From assembly GCA_910574455.1 (NCBI GenBank), contig CAJSYZ010000004.1, positions 2,481,528 to 2,545,527 of the forward strand: a DNA stretch of 64,000 nucleotides, given 5' to 3'. The notes under the pieces are model-generated. The model was not told the origin of the DNA. It ran no database searches and saw only the letters and a program-made list of their open reading frames with translations. Numbering within the stretch: the first letter of the stretch is position 1; each line of letters starts with the position of its first letter. Positions 35,001 through 44,776 of the stretch are shown here, one piece after another. This DNA comes from Trichaptum fuscoviolaceum. Lineage: Eukaryota > Basidiomycota > Agaricomycetes > Hymenochaetales > Trichaptaceae. A program made the position numbers and the translations under genes.

Positions 35001-36726
35001 TCAACGACGTCCTCCGACTAGTCTCAATAACTTTTTGCCGGCATCTTTTGCAAGAGTCACGATATTCGACTTCTCCCGGGCTTTCTGCCGTGCCTCCCTC
35101 AAAACCCTTAGCTTCTCCTGCATACTTGCCATGCTCTTCTCCAGCTTTTTGATCATCTCTGGATCCGAGCCGTCGTTTCGCATCTTCTCGATGTTGAGCT
35201 CCATCAACTTGATGGACTTTTCGACCTGGCTAGCAAAGCTGCCCGATAATGACAGGTTTGCGTATTCTTCCGCAAGCCTTCCGAGCTGGATCGTCGCGTC
35301 GTCGACATCCTTCGTCAACTGATCGATCGCTTTCTGCGCTCTCTCCTTCATCGCCTCTTTCTTTTCCTTCTCGCTCGTCGCCTCCCGGTACTTCTTCTCC
35401 GCTTCTTTGTCGACAACGCGCTCATCTTCCTCCACTTCCTTCCAAAGCGTATTGTAGTGACGATGATCGTCCCTTTTGTGTCCACACCTAACGCACTTAA
35501 CGCCTGGACCATCCATAGCATTGCACCCGGCGAGCTGGGACGGATCGAGCGAGAAGTTCAACCCACAGTGTTCATGACAATTGCCGTAACAGTCGGGTAC
35601 TGAGCAGAGTGTGCTGTGGTAGTTCATCGGGGCCTGAATATGACGTTTGCGCTTGATGACCTTTTCGAAGTCTTTGAGCGTATCAATGTCCTATGCTCTG
35701 GTCAGCGAGAATAACCTCATCAGTGGTGTATTTGCTCACAAGTTTCGCCTTATCAATATCTCTCTTTATCTTTTCCAGATCATTCCTCTTCGTATTAGCT
35801 TGCTGCATTCGGGCAAGGGCGTTTTGTATGCTTTTTTCGATGGTCTGCGATTGCTCATACAGCGACAAGATGTCTTTCGTTGGCTGCGCTACTCGCTTGT
35901 CAAGCCAGTCGAACAAATCCGACAACATGTCCAGGGCCTTCCGCTCGCCCTGTGTTACACCATCGCGCAGCTGCCTGAGCGTCGCCTTCGGCAGCTTCTT
36001 CCCTTTGAGCTCGTTGTACTTCCTCTGCATCGCAACGGGATTGTCGAGAAGGAATTGATCGGCACCATGCAGGACAGCGGGAAGGGAGCTCTGCTCGAAA
36101 TTCCACGATAGAGGACTGGGGACGTTGGTGAACATGAGAGCAATGTTGTCGGCAAGCGTACGAGGGAAGATGGACGACAATGTGGAGAGGGCGTAGTCTG
36201 TTGCAGCACCGAGGCGAGGAACTGTACCATTCGCGAGGATGAGGACACCGTTAACAGTGACGATGTGATCCTTTATGGCGTTCGCGATACTGGCCTTGTG
36301 AAGCTCGTCCTGTGATATTCCGCGTGTGTCCGCCAGGCCAGGCGTGTCAAGGATGCGTATCGTGATGCCGTTCTTACTCGTGAACTCGTAGACCTTCGCA
36401 GAATTCGTCTGACTTTGGGACTGTGACCCGCCCTCTTCGTTTGTAGGGTCATGCACGTCGACATATTCCTCGGGCTTGTGGCCGGCAAGGACGTTTGCGA
36501 TAAGTGAAAGTACAGACGTCTTTCCGACGCCAGTCTCTCCGACAAGAAGGAGAGTGAAATCGACTTTCTTATCGGACGTCTTAACTATCCCGTTCCTCAG
36601 GCTGTCTGGGTCGCTGCATGAAGGAATTTTAGAGTGAAATTCGTCGCATAAAATGGACGAACATACTTTATGCGAGGAGGCACATCATCTTCGTCATCAT
36701 CTTCGTCTGCATCGTCAGAATGGCTG
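35001..36726 (-). CDS. AIG1-like P-loop GTPase, full length
   Basis: GTP-binding protein of the AIG1/GIMAP-like, septin-related TRAFAC group common in agaricomycetes. An acidic first visible exon (DDADEDDDEDD) leads into VDFTLLLVGETGVGKTS (G1), then ITIRILDTPGLADTRG (G3), then LILANGTVPRLG and MFTNVPSP, then helices. A 50-base intron (GTGAGC donor, CTGAC branch, CATAG acceptor, near 35676-35726) joins AKL to DIDTLKDFEK. The C-terminus has a Cys/His-rich module (C-x4-C-x3-C-x3-H, later C-x2-C-x2-H-x3-D-H) and about 150 residues of Lys/Glu-rich coiled coil ending LLRLVGGRR. The coil suggests oligomerisation on a membrane or complex (inference). The true first exon is unclear: the array boundary near 36815 removes the upstream sequence seen in the other units. 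Confidence 0.85.
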
Positions 36727-36815
36727 CTGCAAGCATAAGATGAGGGGCATATAAGTCAATCTTTGGAACTCACGCCGCACCGGATGGTTCCTGATCAGGA
36801 ACCGAGTCTTGCGCT

Positions 36816-38276
36816 GGAGCCTTTGTATCAGCAGGGATATGGTCTCTTGCTGGGACCACAGTGGTGCTCACGCTCGTCCTATGAAAACGGTGAGTTTGGT
36901 GTATCCTGTGGAGTTTAACCGTGCTTACGATCCAGTCATGGTTTTGTGTTGCTACGTTCTGTCTATAATGGAGGTAAGTTGCTCTCGTCTATTTATTAGC
37001 TCAAATGTCGCCTGGGCAGTGCCTATATATGCAGAACTCTTCCACCGAAGACGCGAATGCTGCTCGCCTGTGGAATCGACAAAATCACGGCTGCTAGGGT
37101 TGGAGCACCTCGAGGCGATGGCACTGATCATCGTGTTCTACTTCTATTGAAACTCCATGAACGCGGTGTTCATTTTGTTCCGCCTTTACCACTAGAACAG
37201 TCTCAAAACATTCATGATTCCGAAAAGAGAACATTGCAATGTCACAGCGGACGAGTGCCAGTGGTGTACGTCACTAGCTACGCTCGAATAAAACGACAGA
37301 CTGCCCGGATATATCGATCTCCGGACTTGTGCACAGCCAAAGCAATGCCAGAAGACGTACGCCGTAATTCAATTTGAGGACCGCTATGTTGATTTTATGT
37401 AAGTCAGTTCTTTGTAGATTGAGGTATGACTAAAATTTGCTGCGTGCTCAATATAGTCAAACAAGCCTTTATTCATGGCACGGGAAATTCGATACCAACG
37501 ATGCAGCGACCCTACACTGCCTTCGGCATCATATACGCATCCCATTTGTGGGTCGATGATGCGTGCAGCGCCGCCGTGCACCAACATACACACGTCGTCA
37601 ACTCAGCATGAAACTACAGGGAATCAGAGAGCATATTTTATACCACTATAATCAATATTACCTTCCGACAGGACTGCGCTAATCACCGAGATCGTACTGA
37701 GCTGGTAATACAAAGGCTTTATGTGAGTACCTCCTAGTAGCGGCAGTGTTACTCAAGCGCTTGGACAGAACGCGTTCCACATCTTGGACGTGGCTCCACG
37801 AGCGTTTAAGATCCGATGTCAAATTAATACATCTTTAAACATGAGTCCATCATCTTGTAAACGCATGCCGATCGATACCCTCATTCCGGTCCATATCTTT
37901 GACCGGTCGAATCGATACGTTGCTGATTGACGGATTCTGGCTGCCTGGCACTGGCACGGCTGAAACGTGTTCAATCTACTGCCTTTCCCCGGACAGCCGC
38001 CGTCATCTCTTCTTCTCAGCACTTCAGGAGTCTGGGTTACAATCAATTCCGTCTGCTCGACATACTGCCCCCATAATCAGGAATCCTAACTACGGTCTAC
38101 ACAAGCATTTGCGTATGTACCATTGCATCTACTAAAGTATCTTCCTGATGCTATTCACCGTTAGTCCTATTCTCCTGGACGCAAGCTAGATTCGCTGAGC
38201 GGTACCTCTGCTGTCGGTAAGCGCTAATATCACTGGTTGAACTCTTGAAAGTGCTCATCTCATACAGCGTCTAGAT
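36816..38276. other. Spacer between GTPase and SNTX-like gene
   Basis: Unique sequence right of the array. Several short plus-strand frames (36809-37150, 37057-37377, 37426-37611, 37899-38135) and GT/AG-like signals are present, but no recognisable domain. It may hold an unrecognised spliced gene or the SNTX gene's long leader and promoter. Confidence 0.35.
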
Positions 38277-40334
38277 ATGAGTATTACTATTCAAGCTCTT
38301 GGTAGGCCTACCTACCTCGGTCAGTTGTACAATGCGACGACTTCCGCCCTGATTCCGGGCTTCAGGCTTTTCAACACCTCAGAAATAAAGCCAATCAAGA
38401 CTGCCGTATCATCTACCGATATCAAGTATGAAGAAGTCAAGAGCGTGAAGGAGAAAGCAAATTCTCTCAATATCTCCGCTCAGCTTTCTGTTTCGATCCT
38501 ATCCGGTGCCATTGATATCAGTGGTATGGGATCATATCTCAAGAGCGACAGCGAGTCGAGCGACTCCATCACCGTAGTCGCCATAGGCCAGTATCGTACC
38601 TACAACGAGAGCCTAGACATAAATCAGCTTCTTCAATCGCTAGCTATGTCTGGTCAACAACTGGCGAATATGGGTGCTACGCACGTCATAACATCCATAA
38701 CGTACGGCGGCAACATCGTTGGTAGCCTCACACAGAAACAAGACCTTTCATCGTCCGATCTTGTTGTCAAGGGGAAATTCAGCCTCGAGGTGTTCAAGGG
38801 AATGGGCAAGATGTTCGGAGCGAGTGGATCTGCTGAACTAAGCGTGGAAGAGAAAAAAAAACTCAATTCTTACAACTTGAACGTCAAGCTTGTCGCAGAC
38901 TTTTTCAGTAAAGGCGACGAGATACCTGCCAATGCGCCTGACTTGCTTGCAACCTTTAAGAAGAGTCCGAATCTGATTGGTGACGGTGTTCCATGCGAGA
39001 TTATCTTGACGCCTCTTGCATGGCTACAAACCGGCATACCTACTTTCCGCGAGCTCGCAGATGCTGATATACTCGAGCTCACCGATCTCTACGACAGTAT
39101 CCTTCTACTTGGCCAGAACCGCTCCGCTCTCTCAGTAGATGCATCTTCGCACAAGGAGCTCTTCCCATCTTTCCTTACTTCTTGCCGTAAAAGCAATCTC
39201 CGCGTTAGCCACCTCGTGCAGCAGGCTCGGCAAGAGCTACGTTCATTCCTGGAGGCGTCTCGCTCCGTCCAGAACGATGTAAAGACGCCTATCGAGTTTC
39301 GTGAAGAAATCGAAGGTCGATTTGAGGAGGAGAAGGAGCTCTTTGATCAAGACCATGATGAATGGCTGAGTATGATGGAACGTGTGCGTGCCGCGAAGAA
39401 ACATGGTTTTCCTCCGGCAACCATCAGCGAATTGAGGGGCATCATGAGCAGGCAGGTCAAAGGTGCGGTTGCGATCATCCTTATCCCAGAATCCGTGCAA
39501 TTCGCAAGACTGCTGGCAACGTATCGAGAGCTTGCTGAAGATATACGCAAATGGCGGGCAACAGTTGACGATAACACGAAAGACGACAAGGAACAGTCAA
39601 GCGTGAACGCAACGTCTTATGTTTCTATTTACGCTGACGCACACCTCGACAAGGAACTACTCAAGCTGGACGACGAGACCAAGTCAATCGCCCACGCGCT
39701 AAAGACTGCCCGCGACTGCTCTAGCCCCGTATTCTTGACATATGGACTCACGCGTAACACTCTCGTTGAGCTGAAGTGGAGCGTGCTCAACCAGGAAGGT
39801 TGGGGTGTTCTCGTAAACCGTGAAGAAGGTTGGCGTTACATTGGCGATGTTCATGAAGGCGCTCGCCACGGTGTCGGAGTGATCACTTATGCTGACGGCT
39901 CCGTATATCAAGGAGGGTGGTTCGAAGGGAAGCGGGATGGAAGCGGGGAACTGTTTCCTCCTCAGACGCGCTCTGCGAATGGTCAGCTCACGGGTGGCTC
40001 GAAAGGAGTGTACATTGACAACATTCGCGTTTCCGATGGCGTCTTGGCCAAGGTCACTGTTTATCGAGGTGGTTCACCAATACAATTCAGCCATGTTGCG
40101 CTTAGGACAGGCGATGCGACAATCTCTCACGTGGACAAGATCGGACGTGTGCTAGGGTGGCAGTTGGGGAAGCGATACAGGTTGAAGATGGAGTCTCCCA
40201 CCAACTCATTCCGCACATTTGAGATCCTTGTGAATGGCACGCGAGTCGACCCATCGGAGGACCCTGACGTCGAAGCCACGCCTTGGCCTCTGGATTCTGA
40301 TGGAGAAAAACTAATCACGGCAGTCGCTCTCTGA
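38277..40334 (+). CDS. SNTX/MACPF-like protein with MORN repeats
   Basis: A 685-residue single-exon protein, unusual among its intron-rich neighbours. The N-terminal 250 residues (MSITIQALGRPTYLGQLYNA, later IDISGMGSYL and THVITSITYGG) match the stonustoxin-type MACPF-related domain found in many fungal proteins of unknown role. A helical middle (about 260-470) includes a charged stretch around FEEEKELFDQDHDEW. Residues about 515-560 carry two MORN-like units (YIGDVHEGARHGVGVITY and YQGGWFEGKRDGSG), which often bind membranes or phospholipid. A beta-rich C-terminus follows. There is no signal peptide, so it is probably cytosolic. Its neighbour is the AIG1-like GTPase. It could be a pore-forming-type effector, but family members with no pore activity exist. 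Confidence 0.8.
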   Translation: MSITIQALGRPTYLGQLYNATTSALIPGFRLFNTSEIKPIKTAVSSTDIKYEEVKSVKEKANSLNISAQLSVSILSGAIDISGMGSYLKSDSESSDSITVVAIGQYRTYNESLDINQLLQSLAMSGQQLANMGATHVITSITYGGNIVGSLTQKQDLSSSDLVVKGKFSLEVFKGMGKMFGASGSAELSVEEKKKLNSYNLNVKLVADFFSKGDEIPANAPDLLATFKKSPNLIGDGVPCEIILTPLAWLQTGIPTFRELADADILELTDLYDSILLLGQNRSALSVDASSHKELFPSFLTSCRKSNLRVSHLVQQARQELRSFLEASRSVQNDVKTPIEFREEIEGRFEEEKELFDQDHDEWLSMMERVRAAKKHGFPPATISELRGIMSRQVKGAVAIILIPESVQFARLLATYRELAEDIRKWRATVDDNTKDDKEQSSVNATSYVSIYADAHLDKELLKLDDETKSIAHALKTARDCSSPVFLTYGLTRNTLVELKWSVLNQEGWGVLVNREEGWRYIGDVHEGARHGVGVITYADGSVYQGGWFEGKRDGSGELFPPQTRSANGQLTGGSKGVYIDNIRVSDGVLAKVTVYRGGSPIQFSHVALRTGDATISHVDKIGRVLGWQLGKRYRLKMESPTNSFRTFEILVNGTRVDPSEDPDVEATPWPLDSDGEKLITAVAL

Positions 40335-40539
40335 CTAAAAATATTGGAGCATACAGTTGAACACACTGACTCGGAACTGATTTGCAGACGTGTTCTTACC
40401 GGACAATGAAAATGTAGTTTACCATGATGATTTCTGTGAAGAAGAAGGAGGAAAAATGAAGACAGAAACTCCCCTTCGCGAATACATATGCGTAATCGAA
40501 TGCCTCATACTGACTGTGTACATAAAATCAATCGAGTCT

Positions 40540-41440
40540 ACTGTACGTCCTTTTTCAAGGCGCACAAGAGTACACCCGCGGGCCACCGATGTTCGGCTCC
40601 CTCGTCGTGATCCTTCCCGCTCCGCACGAGGGAGGTACACTTTTGCTGCGCCACGGCGGTGCCGAATGGAACTTCGACTCCGCCCAGGCGGTCTCCAAGC
40701 ACTCGACGGAGAACCCTCTTTTCGCATATGCCGCGTTCTTCAGCGATGTCGAGCACGAGGTCGCGACCGTCTCCGCCGGTCATCGCGTGACGATCACATA
40801 CAACCTGTACTTCGACGACGAAGAGAATGCTACAGAAGTCCGTACGGTCAAAAGCTTCCCCCCTATCGAGTCTTCCCTCTCTTCGTCTATCAAAACGCTG
40901 TTGGAAGATACCGTGACGTCGTTTCTTCCGAAGGGTGGCTACATTGGCTTCGGCTTGCATCACGAATACCCGACCGAAACCCAACCAAGTAGGAATATGT
41001 CATTGAAATATCTAAAGAAGTGCCTCAAGGGTTCAGACGCGGTCATCCTGCAGGTCTGCGAAAAGCTGAGGTTGAAAGCGCGGGTGCAGATGTTCTACAA
41101 AGACGACGATATCGGGCTTCTTCTCGACCGCGAGCCAGATCTCGATGGTATGATCTGCGACGGAGAACCACTCTAGTACGTACTAAAGTGCTACAAAAAG
41201 GCAAAGGTCGTGGAGCGCAATTCGGGCGGGTACCACGACGACAAAGTCTTAGGTGAGAACAAGGACTTGGCCATTGACATGGAGGTGCTGTGGGCGACGA
41301 AGAGGACATCTTTCAATCAGATCAAGTGCACATATGGTGTGTACGGGAATGATGTGATGACCGATTATGTATACGGTCAATTCTGCATCACAGTTCACGT
41401 TGGCCCTGTAGGAAGCAGATCAACAGTTGCAATAGCTTAA
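40540..41440 (+). pseudogene. 2OG-Fe(II) oxygenase (P4H-like), broken
   Basis: The conserved core is clear: SFFKAHKSTPAGHR in one frame, then MFGSLVVILPAPHEGGTLLL, FFSDVEHEVATVSAGHRVTITYNLY and, at the end, VLWATKRTSFNQIK with GSRST. A 1- or 2-base shift near 40588 separates the first motif from the rest. An in-frame TAG at 41174-41176 interrupts the C-terminus. The N-terminal exons typical of the family are absent. The metal-binding HxD motif reads HKS, so the aspartate is lost, while the distal histidine (VEHEV) remains. It is most likely dead. Sequencing error could explain one break but not all these features. Confidence 0.75.
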
Positions 41441-43273
41441 AGCGCTGGACGTAAAGGTCGCTATGCGTCCTGGTTGTATTCATTAATAAATCGTAATATG
41501 ATTAGATGGTTGACTATTCACTTCCCCGCAACAAACGCCTCAGACGGCCCGGGACCAACCACCTCCAGTTCTAGCGAAGAACTGGACTAAACCCCTTATT
41601 TCATCGCTCTGGTTTGAATGCTAGTGGATGTTAGCTTAGCCATTCATGATATTTGGTAGGCTGGGACGGGGAATCACAGCCTGAGCTCAAAGACGAATGT
41701 TTTGATTCCGTTGCTGTGACAGTGCCTTTCCGTCTTGATATGCAAAGATTTGGCAGTGGGCGGGTAATGGGGGATGTGTTTGTTGTAAGGCAGATTCCGT
41801 ACATTTGAGATGCAGCGTATGGAGTCACGGACTCCGAGCGGCACCTGTTTAGACGGTTGGTCCAAGGACAATGAGCTTCGCCTCTCGGAAAGGTCGATTG
41901 CGGGCAGATGGGGCCTTGCGGAGTGGCGGAGCAGAGTAGGGCGCGTTGTGCAGTGAGAAACATAAGACGACGATCTATTAAAGGTGATTGAAATTTGGAA
42001 GGTAGCAAGGAGGACTTATCCATAGAGACTCACGACTGGAGGATGCGAACGCGAGACCCTCGGAACTCGGGCCCGGAGTCAGTTTCCAATCCGGATCAGC
42101 AGCAGGCTTCCACCAAGCCTGTTCCCTTCGTCCAGGCAAGAGTAGAGGTTGGCGGAATAGCACGAAGGGTTGACACAGTGCATGTACTTCGGTGTAAATA
42201 GTATTTTTTTTTTGCGGACGGTGATCACACTAGCAGCCTGGACGCGGATCCAAAAGTCCAAAGGAAAGACATCCGATCAAAGAATCAAAAGGTGCTTCAT
42301 CTTCTTGGGGTAATGCGCCCCGTCCAAGAGAATGCCGTAGTTGAAAATCAATTTGAAACAGCACATTGAAATCAAGGTGATGATACCGGTGAGCGTGTGC
42401 CATGTTCTATCTTGAAGCGAGTATCTAGGTGATACTTGTTTAACAGCTGAACGGCAGTGCTTCAGTTTTGACAAAGTGAACAAGTTCAACTTAATACTGC
42501 CAGCGGCGGGCCTGAATCCTAAGCTAGTTATTAATAAAATTGCTGCACTTGGGCAGACAAACTTTGTTACAACTGCCAGTGTATAGTACGTGCCTGCGCT
42601 TCGCTCTGAGCCCACGTTAGTTCCCCGTCTTTGCCCTTCGTTAACTAAAAGCTCTTTGATTTGTCAGTTTCAGACAATGATAATCATATTGATATCCAGG
42701 CATCGACTTGGGGGTTGGGGATAACGCAAACTTGAAATGTGAACGTTTGGCAGTTACTCGCGTCGCGCGATGATTCCGGGTTGACCTAGAACCGGCGTGA
42801 GAAATGTACCGCCGTAGTATGAAATGCCGCGCGCGGGGAAGTCTTCGAGCGCCGGACGATAACAAGAAGAGAGCACAAGAGTTAGCATAAAGAGAATAAT
42901 TGAGAAAGGATGGGGTTCAAATCGGGATGTGCATAGAGCAAGCAGAAAGCCGGTAGTTAATACACTCCAATTGAATCGAGAATCATCAACACTCCGGGAA
43001 TACAGTATTGCGGGTGTAGACAATTTTCACTGAAAAATGCCCTCCCTAACCTAGATAAGCTCACGAATAGCTTGTGATTCAACTCACGAGTGTTACTACT
43101 CATGAATGAAATGATAAATGAGCTCTAATAGTTCTGATCCAAGTTCGGCATCGTGCGCCGAACCCTCGACTGAAGCTGCAGATCTCGGATAAAGCCGAAA
43201 GTTGAGTGACGGTGGTGAGGCCGGGTATAGTGATCGATTACTCATTCGACGTTCTTTACTTTAATCCACCACG
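41441..43273. other. Gene-poor stretch 41441-43273
   Basis: No recognisable gene in 1.8 kb. Short minus-strand frames of 112-130 codons (41631-42023, 42277-42615) show no domain. A run of ten T residues is near 42208. The last 300 bases presumably hold the NBP35 promoter. Confidence 0.4.
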
Positions 43274-44363
43274 ATGTTGGCCGTTTCACACCCAATTTCT
43301 CTTCCCGACCCATCATCGGTTCCTTCAAATGCACCAGAACATTGTCCGGGCGTCGAGTCGGACCTTGCAGGGAAAGCCGATGCTTGTGCCGGATGCGCGA
43401 ACCAAGAAATATGCGCATCGAATAAGCCGAAGGGCCCCGATCCTGCGTTGCCATTCATTCGCGAACGGATGTCCAGCGTCAGGCGAAAGATCCTTGTCTT
43501 GAGTGGGAAAGGCGGAGTCGGCAAAAGTACGTTTTGTGCGCAGCTTGCCTGGGCTTTTGCAGCAGACGAGTCAACCCAGGTGTGTGTGACTAATACCCAA
43601 TTGACCTCTTTGATTCGTACTAATGGGCTATCGCATGTAGACAGGGATAATGGACATTGACATATGTGGCCCTTCGATTCCTACAATCCTTGGCATAGCG
43701 TCAGAGCAAGTACATGCATCAGCCACAGGCTGGTCACCGGTATACGTCGCAGATAACCTATCGGCCATGTCTGTCGGGCTCATGCTCCCCTCCTCCAACT
43801 CCGCGATTATGTGGCGAGGTCCAAAGAAGAATGGACTGATCGCTCAGTTCCTGAAGGACGTGGACTGGGGTGCACTCGACTATCTGCTCGTGGACACTCC
43901 TCCCGGCACATCCGACGAGCACCTCTCTGTCGTTCAGTACCTCAAGGAAAGCGGCATCGACGGCGCTGTGCTCATCACGACTCCACAGGAAGTTGCTCTA
44001 CAGGACGTTCGACGCGAGATAGATTTTTGTCGCAAGGTTGGGGTACGCGTGCTGGGCGTGGTAGAAAACATGAGCGGTTTCGTCTGCCCATCGTGCAAAG
44101 GGTCTTCACAAATCTTCAAACCCAGTACAGGGGGCGCAAAGCGACTCGCGGAGGACATGGGTGTCGAACTTCTCGGCGCTGTTCCTCTTGATCCTCGCAT
44201 TGGTAAAAGTGCAGACTATGGTGTCAGCTTCCTGGACGAATACCCCGATAGTCCGGCAACGACTGCATACCTTGACATTATCGACAGTAGGTGATACATT
44301 CTTTATTCAATTGACTTGCTCACTTGCATTGTAGGAATTAAGGAGATTCTTGGCGATGATTAA
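43274..44363 (+). CDS. NBP35: Cytosolic Fe-S cluster assembly ATPase NBP35
   Basis: Scaffold P-loop NTPase of the cytosolic iron-sulfur assembly (CIA) machinery, partner of CFD1. The N-terminus has the diagnostic C-x13-C-x2-C-x5-C ferredoxin-like motif (residues about 22-45). The deviant Walker [10 protein letters not shown] follows near residue 78. Later come [27 protein letters not shown] and the C-terminal CPSC pair that binds the bridging cluster. Intron 1 is 43580-43640 (joins TQ to TGIMDID). Intron 2 runs about 44287-44334 (donor GTAGGT), giving the conserved C-terminal IKEILGDD and TAA at 44361-44363. Without intron 2 the frame would end at 44294. Confidence 0.95.
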
Positions 44364-44776
44364 GTCTGATGTTTTACTCACTTGGGTGTAGGACTTGTAC
44401 ACTCGCCATACTCGGGCAGATTTCAACTTTATGAACTCTTTATGACATCAACATCTGTAGCAATCATAGCAATCATAGCAATAGATTTGTACGTATATTA
44501 TTCTTTATTGGACACAATAGCAATCTAGAGGGGATGTTAATCAATACAACTGTACTGGGGACCGACGCGAAAGCCAACATATACACGCTAAAGCACTATT
44601 CTACATCAAGGTCACTGGAATGAGCATCATCGAAACGTGGACTAGAAGATCTATGAGATGTATACGTTTTATATGCATGTGGAGAGGGAGAGGGAAATAG
44701 TCCTGATGTAATGTAGATAGATGGGGGCAATATAGACACATCAAGATTGGGAGAAGGGATTAGGAGTATACGGATA
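44364..44776. other. Convergent intergenic region
   Basis: 3' regions of NBP35 and the MAP kinase. A short ATAGCAATC direct repeat lies at 44458-44485. Otherwise AT-rich with no gene. Confidence 0.5.

Larger units (their letters stand above)
29871..36815. repeat. Partial unit 4, undeleted layout
   Basis: Last copy at the right edge of the array. It matches the other units from 29871 to about 32571. It then carries about 3.1 kb that is absent from units 1-3 (32572 to about 35666). It matches again from about 35667 until similarity stops near 36815, after the shared TCTTGCGCT. It is the only copy with full-length oxygenase-fold and GTPase genes. Confidence 0.9.

Noticed and set aside
1..36815. 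Array as ribosomal DNA repeats (unit size is similar)
   Set aside because: No rRNA sequence is present. The unit contains spliced protein-coding genes instead.
41631..42023. 130-codon minus-strand frame
   Set aside because: No recognisable domain. Low confidence that it is coding, so it was left within the gene-poor stretch.
44458..44485. ATAGCAATC microrepeat
   Set aside because: Only three short copies, in a 3' intergenic region. No functional implication.
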